Shown here piece by piece: positions 1 to 5,158 of a stretch of DNA of 10,174 nt; within the stretch, counting starts at the first letter, position 1; every line of letters begins with the position of its first letter. Source of the stretch: Acidobacteriota bacterium (GTDB taxonomy: Bacteria > Acidobacteriota > Polarisedimenticolia > QHYA01); the NCBI GenBank assembly GCA_003223995.1, contig QHYA01000202.1, positions 1 to 10,174 of the forward strand. Reading direction: 5' to 3'. The notes beneath the pieces were generated by a model. That model was not told the DNA's origin. It did no database searches and was given only the letters and a program-made list of their open reading frames with translations. Made by a program: the position numbers and the translations under genes.

Positions 1-2
1 AC

Positions 3-446
3 ACGACGATCCAACTTCGCGTTCCGGATGCCGTCTACAATCTGAACGGCAACGCACATCCGTCCAATCTCCAGATGTGGATCCTCGGACCGGCCGGGTT
101 GAGCTTCTACATCTCGGCATTGACGTTGACGGCCACGGTGGTTGATACCACTGGATGTTCGGCGGGCGATTTCTTCTCGAACATCGGATGTTCGTTCAGC
201 GAATTCGCACAGAACGCCTGGAACTTCCTTATCCTGATCGGAAGCGCCATCGCCTTCGGGTTCCTAGTCATCTTCTGGTTCGTCGGCATGATTGGCATCT
301 TCTTCGGAGCTCTCGGGTCCATCCTCGCTCTCCCATCGGCGCCGCCCATCGTCAGCGGCTTGGTCGGCATTCTGATCATCGGTTGCCTCTTCTTCGTCGC
401 CATCGTCATCATGGGGAAGATCCGAGGGACGGGGAACGTCGGATGA
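3..446 (+). CDS. C-terminal part of a multi-pass membrane protein (5' end outside window)
   Basis: The frame is open from the first bases of the window, so this is the 3' end of a larger gene. An internal ATG at 75 is in frame but is unlikely to be the true start, because coding-like sequence precedes it. The visible 147 residues start with a beta-rich, probably extracytoplasmic stretch. A Cys-containing linker follows (GCSAGDFFSNIGCS), and then a very hydrophobic region with at least two membrane helices, around nt 228-306 and 348-420. The protein ends in a short basic tail (GKIRGTGNVG), which suggests a cytoplasmic C-terminus. This topology, an exported domain followed by C-terminal helices, is also seen in the gene at 6750-8006. 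The stop codon overlaps the next ATG in an ATGA, implying translational coupling. No family was recognised; a surface or virion membrane protein is an inference. Confidence 0.75.
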   Translation, partial: TTIQLRVPDAVYNLNGNAHPSNLQMWILGPAGLSFYISALTLTATVVDTTGCSAGDFFSNIGCSFSEFAQNAWNFLILIGSAIAFGFLVIFWFVGMIGIFFGALGSILALPSAPPIVSGLVGILIIGCLFFVAIVIMGKIRGTGNVG

Positions 447-1789
447 AAATCACCCAGGAGAATCGGATCACTTTCGGCACTCCAGGGGATTCCATTACGC
501 GTGACTCCCTCCGTGGAAGGTCCCGGAAACGGATTCACATGGATTGGCCATTGGTCCGCGTTTGGCAGCTCTTCAACCTCGAGCTCTCTCTCACATTGGC
601 GGTCCTTCTACTCATCGCACCCCACCTCGGCGCCGTACCTCCGAGTGTCACGACTTCCGCTGCGACGATGATTACGGATTCCACGGCAATGCTCAATGGG
701 AATCTTGGAGCCATCGGGAACGGGACCGTCGCCGGTAATGTCGTGACGGTTCGCCAGTTCGCACACAATCGATGCACCGGGACAACCTGTGCCGCGACTT
801 TGGCTCTCCCGACGATCCGCAATGATACCATCGTCGTGATCGTCTCGAGCAACGGGGGCTCAACGACTCCAACGGATGACGGTGCCAACAACTACACCGG
901 ATGGAACACGCTGACGGACCTCTCAGGAAGGCGACTCTTCCAATTGGACTTCGCGGGGGTCAATGAGGGTCCCACCCTTGCGGCTCTCTATGGCGTGACG
1001 AATCCGATGCAGACGGTGACGGCCCATTCGACCGGCAATCCGTCCGGCCTCTTCGTCGCGGAGCTCTCCAAGTCCATCCCATTCCACGCCACGATGACGC
1101 AGATCACGAACACGCCAGCAAATGTCTATGGGGTTAGCGTCAACCACACCTACGGATTCATCCTCGGGGATCTGATGATGAATGCCGTGGCCGGGAACTG
1201 CAACTCCTTCGCCGCATACGAGGGAACGAAGGTCGATACCTACGAGGGCCCGTTCCTGGCCGTTGAGTGCTCCTATCTGATGAAGAACACGACGGGAACC
1301 CGACTCTCGATCACGGACTCGAATGGGATCCGGAGCGGGAATGTGATTCAACTGTTGCCTGCGGCCGCCTCATGCGGATTCCTTTGGGGGACATCTCCGA
1401 CTCTCGTAGGGGCGATGAATGTCACCGTGGAGACGCGGATGGCGACCGGCGCGTTTCAGAAATCGATCTCCAGTCTGACGGGAGACACGACGTACTTCTT
1501 CCGAGCCTGGGCGTACTCGAGCTCGGGATTCGTGACGGGTTCCATCCTCAGTTTCACGACTCTCCACGGCAACCAATCGGATCCCCGGATGAGGAACGTC
1601 GAAACAATCACGAGTCCGATTAGCAGCCATCCGATGATCGGCTCTCCCGTGGCGACCTTGATCAGGCCGATGCCGAGTGCCAACGGCCAAATGATCCATG
1701 GAAATGGAATGAGGAACTTCGGTTCGTTCGGATCCCGCTTCATCTCAGGCCCGGCGCATTGTAGAACACATACATCACGAGATAAATGA
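443..1789 (+). CDS. Exported surface protein: split Ig/FN3-like module with inserted beta-sandwich-like domain
   Basis: The ATG at 443 overlaps the upstream stop (ATGA), giving 448 aa. An alternative ATG at 539 would place a signal peptide at the N-terminus (hydrophobic core LTLAVLLLIAPHLGA) and give 416 aa. Numbered from 539, residues 35-62 match the start of the FN3-like module in the protein at 6750-8006 (both have xNGNL). Residues 278-341 match its second half (GTSPTL, VTVETR, TGxF, YFFRAWA, FTTL). Between them lie about 215 residues rich in beta strands with a GDLMM motif. This insert resembles beta-sandwich repeats common in surface proteins of uncultured prokaryotes. The last ~75 residues after FTTL are low in hydrophobicity and lie antisense to the minus-strand genes, so they may not be authentic. 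There is no C-terminal membrane anchor, unlike the related protein. A role in adhesion or receptor binding is inferred. Confidence 0.75.
   Translation: MKITQENRITFGTPGDSITRDSLRGRSRKRIHMDWPLVRVWQLFNLELSLTLAVLLLIAPHLGAVPPSVTTSAATMITDSTAMLNGNLGAIGNGTVAGNVVTVRQFAHNRCTGTTCAATLALPTIRNDTIVVIVSSNGGSTTPTDDGANNYTGWNTLTDLSGRRLFQLDFAGVNEGPTLAALYGVTNPMQTVTAHSTGNPSGLFVAELSKSIPFHATMTQITNTPANVYGVSVNHTYGFILGDLMMNAVAGNCNSFAAYEGTKVDTYEGPFLAVECSYLMKNTTGTRLSITDSNGIRSGNVIQLLPAAASCGFLWGTSPTLVGAMNVTVETRMATGAFQKSISSLTGDTTYFFRAWAYSSSGFVTGSILSFTTLHGNQSDPRMRNVETITSPISSHPMIGSPVATLIRPMPSANGQMIHGNGMRNFGSFGSRFISGPAHCRTHTSRDK
1456..1743 (-). CDS. Small two-helix membrane protein, 95 aa
   Basis: The minus-strand ATG at 1743-1741 overlaps the stop of the upstream minus-strand gene in an ATGA, the same coupling used throughout the window and the main reason to believe this frame. 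The N-terminus is charged (MKRDPNEPK). Two hydrophobic helices follow, at about residues 10-30 (IPFPWIIWPLALGIGLIKV) and 35-52 (PIIGWLLIGLVIVSTFLI). A soluble basic/acidic tail of roughly 40 residues completes the protein. The tail and second helix lie antisense to the 3' end of the surface gene at 443-1789, a very long overlap for a convergent pair. Hydrophobic segments of this quality rarely arise by chance on the antisense strand, so I take the minus frame as real and doubt the plus-strand tail instead. No family was recognised. It probably forms a membrane complex with its coupled neighbour. Confidence 0.65.
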   Translation of the reverse strand: MKRDPNEPKFLIPFPWIIWPLALGIGLIKVATGEPIIGWLLIGLVIVSTFLIRGSDWLPWRVVKLRMEPVTNPELEYAQARKKYVVSPVRLEIDF

Positions 1790-1937
1790 CGCCGAAGGAG
1801 AGTCCGCTCCAGAGCCATTCCTGGCGAGCGCGTTCATCCTCGAACCGCATGACCAACCCCAGGAGGATCCAACCGATTGCCGTCGCAATCGGCGCGGCCT
1901 GGATCATCGTCGGTCCAATCATATCCTCGAGACTCAA
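1740..1937 (-). CDS. Small two-helix membrane protein, 60-65 aa, TTG or ATG start
   Basis: The frame opens with TTG at 1937-1935, with an in-frame ATG at 1922-1920. A TATA-like element read on the minus strand (1969-1963) lies about 29 nt before the TTG, which would give a nearly leaderless transcript beginning at that codon; no Shine-Dalgarno site is visible. The product has two membrane helices, roughly residues 12-31 (AAPIATAIGWILLGLVM) and 43-60 (WSGLSFGVIYLVMYVFY), joined by a short charged loop (RFEDERARQE). It is followed without a gap by the next minus-strand gene (ATGA overlap). It is divergent from the regulator at 1997, which could control both directions. Function unknown. Size and topology resemble holin-like or small virion membrane proteins, but nothing specific supports either. 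Confidence 0.65.
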   Translation of the reverse strand: MSLEDMIGPTMIQAAPIATAIGWILLGLVMRFEDERARQEWLWSGLSFGVIYLVMYVFYNAPGLR

Positions 1938-1962
1938 TGCAGGTAGGATGGACGGATGCGCT

Positions 1963-1969
1963 CAAATAG
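1963..1969. promoter_or_regulatory. TATA-like element in the divergent intergenic region
   Basis: CAAATAG on the plus strand (CTATTTG on the minus) is the only AT-rich core in this intergenic stretch. It is centred about 31 nt before the ATG at 1997 and about 29 nt before the minus-strand TTG at 1937, close to archaeal TATA-to-start distances on both sides. One element could therefore serve both directions. It also favours the ATG at 1997 over the in-frame ATG at 1973, which lies only 3 nt past the box. No separate BRE is evident. Confidence 0.4.
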
Positions 1970-1996
1970 CCAATGACGTATGGAGGCAGGCCCCCA

Positions 1997-2404
1997 ATGT
2001 CAGACGCTCCTTCGGTGCAGGATTCGGTCTATCAGACCCTCGTCGGTCCGATCCGGATCGAAGTCCCCTCCGAGAAATCGGCCAATTATGCCCTGGACCG
2101 GTCCCTCACCCGTTCCAGGGCCATCCTCGACGTGACAAGGGATCCGATGACGGCGGAAGATATCTTCCGACAGACCGCGAGCATCCCGATGGCGTCCCTC
2201 TACCATCTCCTGAACTCGATGGTCCGCCTCGGATGGCTCCGGGTGTATTCCATTCCGAACAAAGGCGGCCGAGGCAATCGGACGAAGGTCTATACATCCG
2301 CCATCGTCGCGGATCCGTATCCGCGCACCTGTCCGGTCTGTGGAGTCACGGTGTACTCCATCGAGAATGAGGCGCGACACCGGCAATCGCGGGATTGCCT
2401 ATGA
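1997..2404 (+). CDS. Winged-helix DNA-binding protein with C-terminal zinc finger
   Basis: The start at 1997 was chosen over the in-frame ATG at 1973 because the TATA-like element sits at 1963-1969 and a GGAGG lies at 1982-1986. The 135-aa product has a predicted winged helix at about residues 38-85. It reads as a helix (LTRSRAILDVTRD), a second helix (TAEDIFRQT), a recognition helix (PMASLYHLLNSMVRLGW) and a strand (LRVYS) leading into a basic wing (NKGGRGNRTK). A compact C-terminal zinc site follows: Cys112, Cys115, His128, Cys134. Winged helices with a zinc tail are frequent transcription regulators in archaeal viruses and plasmids. Its position facing the minus-strand membrane pair and coupled (ATGA) to the next exported protein suggests local control. 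The DNA target is unknown. Confidence 0.75.
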   Translation: MSDAPSVQDSVYQTLVGPIRIEVPSEKSANYALDRSLTRSRAILDVTRDPMTAEDIFRQTASIPMASLYHLLNSMVRLGWLRVYSIPNKGGRGNRTKVYTSAIVADPYPRTCPVCGVTVYSIENEARHRQSRDCL

Positions 2405-3039
2405 GATTCCTCGAGGACCGCGACTTCCGCGATCTCGAGCAGTTCCTCGATGGTCAGAAGTTCGGCCGCGAGCTCTTCTCCGGACATATCTGGAAGATCA
2501 CGACAGTTCTAGTCGCTGCGGCGGTCCTCGTCGGCGGCGGCGTCGCGGGGGTCGCTTTCCTGAGTCACGCATACACCTATCGCGGCAACACGGAGGTTCA
2601 GCATCTCCTGTTCGTACCGTTCGACCACATCCCGAACGATGGGGGCCCCCAGCTCAGCATTACGTTCCTGAATGGCACGACGAGCGGGTTCAACTTCTCC
2701 GTTCTGAATCGCTTCCGTGGATCCATCGACTACCGCGTTCTCTTCAATCTGATGATGTTCGACGCGGTGATCCAGAGTGCCTCGGGCACATTGGTTCAGT
2801 ATGCCATCAATCCCGCGAATGGTCGGCTGATCGACAATACGAGTACGCCGATTACTTGGAATATCGGCCCGACGGGACCAGGGACCGCCAGCGGCAATAC
2901 ATCCGTGTTCACGGCCGTGGATCTCGTGAACGATGCGGGAGAACAGTTCTTCCGAGCGGACATCACGATTACGTTCATTCTGATGGCGCCCATGCTCGAC
3001 GGCATCTACTCGATGGATGTCGGCCTAATCGCGCCGTGA
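2401..3039 (+). CDS. Single-pass membrane protein with beta-rich ectodomain, 212 aa
   Basis: I use the ATG at 2401 (ATGA overlap with the regulator); a TTG two codons upstream is less likely. Residues 1-32 are charged and presumably cytoplasmic. Residues 33-55 form one membrane helix (ITTVLVAAAVLVGGGVAGVA, then FLS). Residues 56-212 are beta-strand-rich with several Asn-X-Ser/Thr sequons (NGT, NFS, NTS), which fits an exterior domain that may be N-glycosylated. No Cys pairs, catalytic motif or repeats are visible. The layout is a type II membrane protein whose cytoplasmic tail could contact internal components. No family was recognised; a small envelope or adhesin component is a guess. The gene ends 60 nt before the next start and is probably the last cistron of its transcript. 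Confidence 0.75.
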   Translation: MRFLEDRDFRDLEQFLDGQKFGRELFSGHIWKITTVLVAAAVLVGGGVAGVAFLSHAYTYRGNTEVQHLLFVPFDHIPNDGGPQLSITFLNGTTSGFNFSVLNRFRGSIDYRVLFNLMMFDAVIQSASGTLVQYAINPANGRLIDNTSTPITWNIGPTGPGTASGNTSVFTAVDLVNDAGEQFFRADITITFILMAPMLDGIYSMDVGLIAP

Positions 3040-3053
3040 ATGTTCATTCCAGA

Positions 3054-3077
3054 TAACCGCTTCAGAACGGTTAAATA
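3054..3077 (+). promoter_or_regulatory. TATA box with overlapping palindromic operator
   Basis: TTAAATA at 3071-3077 is centred about 26 nt before the ATG at 3100, the classic spacing for a leaderless archaeal transcript, and no Shine-Dalgarno site precedes that ATG. A perfect 6-bp inverted repeat, TAACCG (3054-3059) and CGGTTA (3068-3073), overlaps the upstream half of the box. The next gene encodes a ribbon-helix-helix-like protein, a class that commonly binds such palindromes and represses its own promoter. I infer autoregulation by blocking TBP/TFB. Confidence 0.55.
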
Positions 3078-3099
3078 GACACCCTGCATTCTCTTGTCT

Positions 3100-3321
3100 A
3101 TGCCTCAGCCGGGACAGAGGACGATTACTCTCAAGGCAGAGGACATTGACGCCGCTGAGAAGGATATGGCCCTTGCTGCCGACCTCGGCATCGGCTATTC
3201 CTCCCTCGCAGAGTTCGCTCGGGACGCGATGCGTCAGCTCGGCGAAAAGATCCGCCGGAAGCGATCCCATGGCTTCATCCCGATCACGGAGCAGAAGCTA
3301 GGTGGCATGGGGGATACCTAG
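3100..3321 (+). CDS. Ribbon-helix-helix-like DNA-binding protein, 73 aa
   Basis: The ATG at 3100 fits the TATA box at 3071-3077; a TTG two codons upstream would sit before the predicted transcription start. Residues 7-12 (RTITLK) form the expected N-terminal strand of a ribbon-helix-helix fold. They are followed by helix A (about 13-27), a turn with GIGYSS at 30-35, and helix B (LAEFARDAMRQLGEK, 36-50). A basic tail follows (IRRKRSHG). Length and layout match CopG/Arc-type regulators, though the inter-helix segment is longer than usual. It is the first gene of a long run of small genes and probably controls that run through the palindrome just upstream. It ends in TAG directly abutting the next ATG in the same frame, and is the only clear gene here that stops with TAG. 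Confidence 0.7.
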   Translation: MPQPGQRTITLKAEDIDAAEKDMALAADLGIGYSSLAEFARDAMRQLGEKIRRKRSHGFIPITEQKLGGMGDT

Positions 3322-3492
3322 ATGGATCCGGCCGTCAGGGAATCCGTGCTTGCGGACCTTCGTCTTGCGAATGCCTTCTTCGATGCGGCCAGTCGCATCG
3401 CCGGAGTCGGCGTCCTGAAGCGCGAGGCGATCCAGATGGGCCATCAGCTGTTGCAGATCGCCATGGACCGGATGAAAGGGAGCCAAGCCTGA
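3322..3492 (+). CDS. Small helical protein, 56 aa
   Basis: The ATG follows the TAG of the ribbon-helix-helix gene with no gap and in the same frame. The gene ends in TGA, one base of which is shared with the next ATG (TGATG). The product is almost entirely amphipathic helix: AVRESVLADLRLANAFFDAA, then a glycine turn (AGVGVL), then a helix of Met/Gln/Leu character (QMGHQLLQIAMDRMK). No Cys, no membrane segment and no known motif are seen. It may oligomerise or act as a partner of the upstream regulator. If TAG were read through, the two would form one protein of about 130 aa. Function unknown. Confidence 0.6.
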   Translation: MDPAVRESVLADLRLANAFFDAASRIAGVGVLKREAIQMGHQLLQIAMDRMKGSQA

Positions 3493-3632
3493 TGCCTCGC
3501 TCCATTCCGCGGTTCATCGAGAAGCTGCCGAGCGGCACGATCACCGCGATCCAATGGGATTGCGGCTGCGCCTGGGACGTGAACGTGGGGCAGATCATCT
3601 GCAAGAGGCATCAGGAGGATCCGGAGGCATGA
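3492..3632 (+). CDS. Very small Cys-rich protein, 46 aa, probable zinc site
   Basis: The start overlaps the previous stop by one base (TGATG), and the stop overlaps the next start (ATGA), so the gene is locked between coupled neighbours. The product has two short strands around a turn (KLPSGTITAIQW). Cys24, Cys26, Cys37 and His40 follow (CGCxW then CKRH), a plausible C-x-C-x10-C-x2-H metal site. The tail is acidic. This is a small zinc-binding fold of unknown role, typical of accessory modules in archaeal mobile elements. The case rests on coupling and the Cys/His pattern, not on any family match. Confidence 0.55.
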   Translation: MPRSIPRFIEKLPSGTITAIQWDCGCAWDVNVGQIICKRHQEDPEA

Positions 3633-3892
3633 ACGCGAAACGGCAAGGAATCCTTGTTTCGGAGAATCTCGCCCTTTACAAGCGCATCCGCGAACTCGAA
3701 GCGGAACTCGCTGAACGACGGGAAGAATACTTCGTGGTAGTTCGGGAACGACAAGATGCCGGGGCCCGCGTCGCGGAACTTCTCGAAGCCATCCGGAATC
3801 ACGATGAGTACTGTCCGGACGAGTGCGAATACATCGAGGGGGGACGGTGGCTCAAAGAGCAACCTGAAGCCCGCGAACGGGAGGCGGATTGA
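3629..3892 (+). CDS. Coiled-coil protein with a CxxxC motif, 87 aa
   Basis: The ATG at 3629 overlaps the upstream stop (ATGA). It has the best Shine-Dalgarno context in the window: AGGAGGAT at 3613-3620, eight nt upstream. Residues 12-57 form a continuous heptad-like helix rich in Glu, Arg and Leu (NLALYKRIRELEAELAERRE and onward), most likely a parallel coiled coil. Then comes His58 and a Cys62-x3-Cys66 motif (CPDEC), then a Trp-containing charged tail. The 85-aa protein at 5155 has a similar mix of a Cys/His cluster and a coiled-coil-like helix. Dimeric scaffold or DNA-associated roles are both possible. No homologue was recognised. Confidence 0.65.
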   Translation: MNAKRQGILVSENLALYKRIRELEAELAERREEYFVVVRERQDAGARVAELLEAIRNHDEYCPDECEYIEGGRWLKEQPEAREREAD

Positions 3893-3900
3893 CGATGACG

Positions 3901-3964
3901 GCGGGCGGTTCGAGGATGGAAGCAAACCTCCATTCCCCCTACCTTACCGCCCGCAAGTCTTTTT
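3901..3964 (+). terminator. Long hairpin followed by T5, candidate terminator or RNA structure
   Basis: A perfect 9-bp inverted repeat, GCGGGCGGT (3901-3909) and ACCGCCCGC (3946-3954), encloses a second stem, GGATGGA with TCCATTCC (one bulged base). Five T residues follow at 3960-3964. This fills most of the 81-nt gap between the genes ending at 3892 and starting at 3974, the largest gap inside the small-gene run. It could end or attenuate transcription, or expose or hide the GGTGAT ribosome site at 3965-3970 just downstream. Strict intrinsic terminators are less established in archaea than T-tracts alone. Confidence 0.45.
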
Positions 3965-3973
3965 GGTGATCCC

Positions 3974-4342
3974 GTGCCCCTGAAGAAGCGCCCTGTCAAG
4001 TATCGTTGTCTCGACGGATGCGGACGGCTTCCGAACATGGAAGAGGCCAGAGCCCACGTCGCATGGGATCGGCATCGGGTCGTGCGAGTGGACGATCTAC
4101 CGCGAGCTGATCCCATCCTCGTGAAATTCATTCACAACAAACATGGCGGCAAGACCCGTTGCCGGCAGCGATGGTTCGCGCCGAGACAGGCGAATTGTCC
4201 GACGTGCGGGCGATACATCCGTCCGACGTTTGCGGACGATGCGAGTGGCGCCGTCCGACGACAGGCCGACGCTAGGCACGAAATCATCCCCATAGAAAAC
4301 GCGGGGGAGAGAAAGAGAAAGAGAAAGAGAGACAGACGATGA
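3974..4342 (+). CDS. Basic protein with two probable zinc fingers, 122 aa
   Basis: The start is GTG at 3974, supported by GGTGAT at 3965-3970, an archaeal Shine-Dalgarno match. No ATG lies in frame nearby. The first finger-like unit uses Cys12, Cys16, His28 and His34 (CLDGC, then AHVAWDRH). The second region uses Cys63, Cys75, Cys78 and possibly His102 (CPTCGRY). The C-terminus is a run of alternating Glu/Arg/Lys (ERKRKRKRDRR) encoded by a purine hexamer repeat. The protein is strongly basic throughout and likely binds nucleic acid. It is the first gene after the hairpin at 3901-3964 and overlaps the next gene by four bases (ATGA). A transcription factor or RNA-binding role is inferred, with no family assignment. 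Confidence 0.65.
   Translation: MPLKKRPVKYRCLDGCGRLPNMEEARAHVAWDRHRVVRVDDLPRADPILVKFIHNKHGGKTRCRQRWFAPRQANCPTCGRYIRPTFADDASGAVRRQADARHEIIPIENAGERKRKRKRDRR
4307..4332 (+). repeat. Purine microsatellite, GAGAAA x3 plus partial units
   Basis: Three perfect GAGAAA copies (4309-4326) flanked by further GAGA units encode the Arg/Lys tail of the upstream protein. They end six nt before the next ATG. Hexamer changes stay in frame, so copy number could vary without breaking the gene. The tract also provides a purine-rich stretch ahead of the ATG at 4339. Confidence 0.75.
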
Positions 4343-4764
4343 CAGGCACGAGCGAGGGCGCGGAGGCGAAGGCGGGAGCGGGGGACCCGCCGGAGCCTCG
4401 CCCGAGCCCGGCTCCAAGCCGCAAGAGGCGCGGCGGCCGCAAGCGCGGCGACTCCGAGCTCGACCCGGAGATGGAACGCCTCGTCCGCGAAGTCGGCCGG
4501 TCCAAGGTCGTCCCCGACTCCACGGCCATCGAACGCCATTACACGCGCTCCCTGCGCTTCCGGCACCTGATCGTGGAGTTCCTCCTGGAGGCCGAGGGGA
4601 CGACGTGGGCCGATCTCGGGGAGCTCCACGCGCGGGCCGCGAACTACGCGGGCTGCGCCTCGCAGACGGCCGCCCGGTGGGTCTACCAGCTGACGCGCGT
4701 GGGGGGCCCGTTCCGCCTCGTGGAGGCCGTGGACCATTGGATCCTCGAACGGAGGGAAGGATGA
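4339..4764 (+). CDS. High-G+C protein: basic disordered N-terminus plus helical, wHTH-like C-terminus
   Basis: The gene overlaps its neighbours by ATGA at both ends. Residues 1-40 are low-complexity Ala/Pro/Gly with a basic AT-hook-like patch (SRKRRGGRKRG). Residues 42-141 are helical. RFRHLIVEFLLEAEG, TTWADLGELHARAANY and SQTAARWVYQLTRV can be read as a three-helix winged-helix core, followed by a short strand and a final helix (FRLVEAVDHWILERR). This suggests DNA binding. The base composition is clearly different from most neighbours: strings of GCG, GGC, CGC and CCG codons versus the mixed third positions elsewhere. That may mark a recent acquisition or a donor with a different G+C. The long antisense frames over this gene are a by-product of that composition. 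Confidence 0.65.
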   Translation: MTGTSEGAEAKAGAGDPPEPRPSPAPSRKRRGGRKRGDSELDPEMERLVREVGRSKVVPDSTAIERHYTRSLRFRHLIVEFLLEAEGTTWADLGELHARAANYAGCASQTAARWVYQLTRVGGPFRLVEAVDHWILERREG

Positions 4765-4943
4765 CGACTTGGGGCGGATGGATTCTCCCAACGACGCCCT
4801 CAGTCGCCGAAATCCTTCTCGCCCAGAAGGAACCAATCATGGTTTTCGCATCTGTACTCGTCGCGGTCTACGATATAGAGATGCACGGAGGGACTGTTGT
4901 CGGATACCACATCGGCGGACGGGATTTCTGGGTGGTCGATTGA
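4761..4943 (+). CDS. Small protein with one hydrophobic segment, 60 aa
   Basis: The ATG at 4761 overlaps the upstream stop (ATGA) and has GGAGG at 4751-4755, five nt upstream. The stop overlaps a possible TTG start of the next gene (TTGA). The hydrophobic stretch at residues 26-37 (IMVFASVLVAVY) is short for a membrane span. The rest looks like beta strands (TVVGYHIGGRDFWVVD), so a small soluble beta fold is as likely as a membrane peptide. Function unknown. Coupling and the ribosome site are the main evidence that it is translated. Confidence 0.55.
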   Translation: MTTWGGWILPTTPSVAEILLAQKEPIMVFASVLVAVYDIEMHGGTVVGYHIGGRDFWVVD

Positions 4944-5158
4944 ATCCTTTCCGCAGAACGATGTCCTCGAGGATGGTCCGGACGGGTGGAATCCTCCTGA
5001 CCATCGGAATCGGCTTGACAGTCGGAGGGTCCCCATGGGCAGCCACCGTGAATGACCCCTTCGAAATCATGCTGCGATTGGGGACGGCATTCGGTGGTGC
5101 AGGGGTCGCCCTTATCACTTGGGCGTTCATCTCGATTGCCAAGGGGGACATGGAATGA
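4940..5158 (+). CDS. Small two-helix membrane protein, 72 aa
   Basis: Two start choices exist. TTG at 4940 overlaps the previous stop (TTGA) and has GGTGGTC just upstream. ATG at 4961 gives 65 aa but has no ribosome site. I prefer TTG because tight overlap is the rule here. Membrane helices span about residues 14-31 (RTGGILLTIGIGLTVGG) and 48-67 (GTAFGGAGVALITWAFISIA), separated by a short loop (SPWAATVNDPFEIMLRL). The tail is very short (KGDME). No family was recognised. It resembles the other tiny membrane proteins at 1740-1937 and 6542-6712 in topology only. Confidence 0.65.
   Translation: MNPFRRTMSSRMVRTGGILLTIGIGLTVGGSPWAATVNDPFEIMLRLGTAFGGAGVALITWAFISIAKGDME

Noticed and set aside
155..442. 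Upstream extension of the 443-1789 frame to an ATG at 155
   Set aside because: It lies wholly within the coding sequence of the partial membrane protein (3-446) in another frame and reads as Arg/His-rich shadow sequence.
3895..3969. A 24-codon ATG frame between 3892 and 3974
   Set aside because: It coincides with the hairpin at 3901-3954, has no ribosome site and encodes nothing recognisable; the inverted repeat explains the sequence better.
4097..4840. Long minus-strand frames (up to 247 codons) over the high-G+C gene
   Set aside because: They are Arg/Pro/Ser-rich and result from the skewed composition; the plus gene has coupling on both ends and a wHTH-like pattern.
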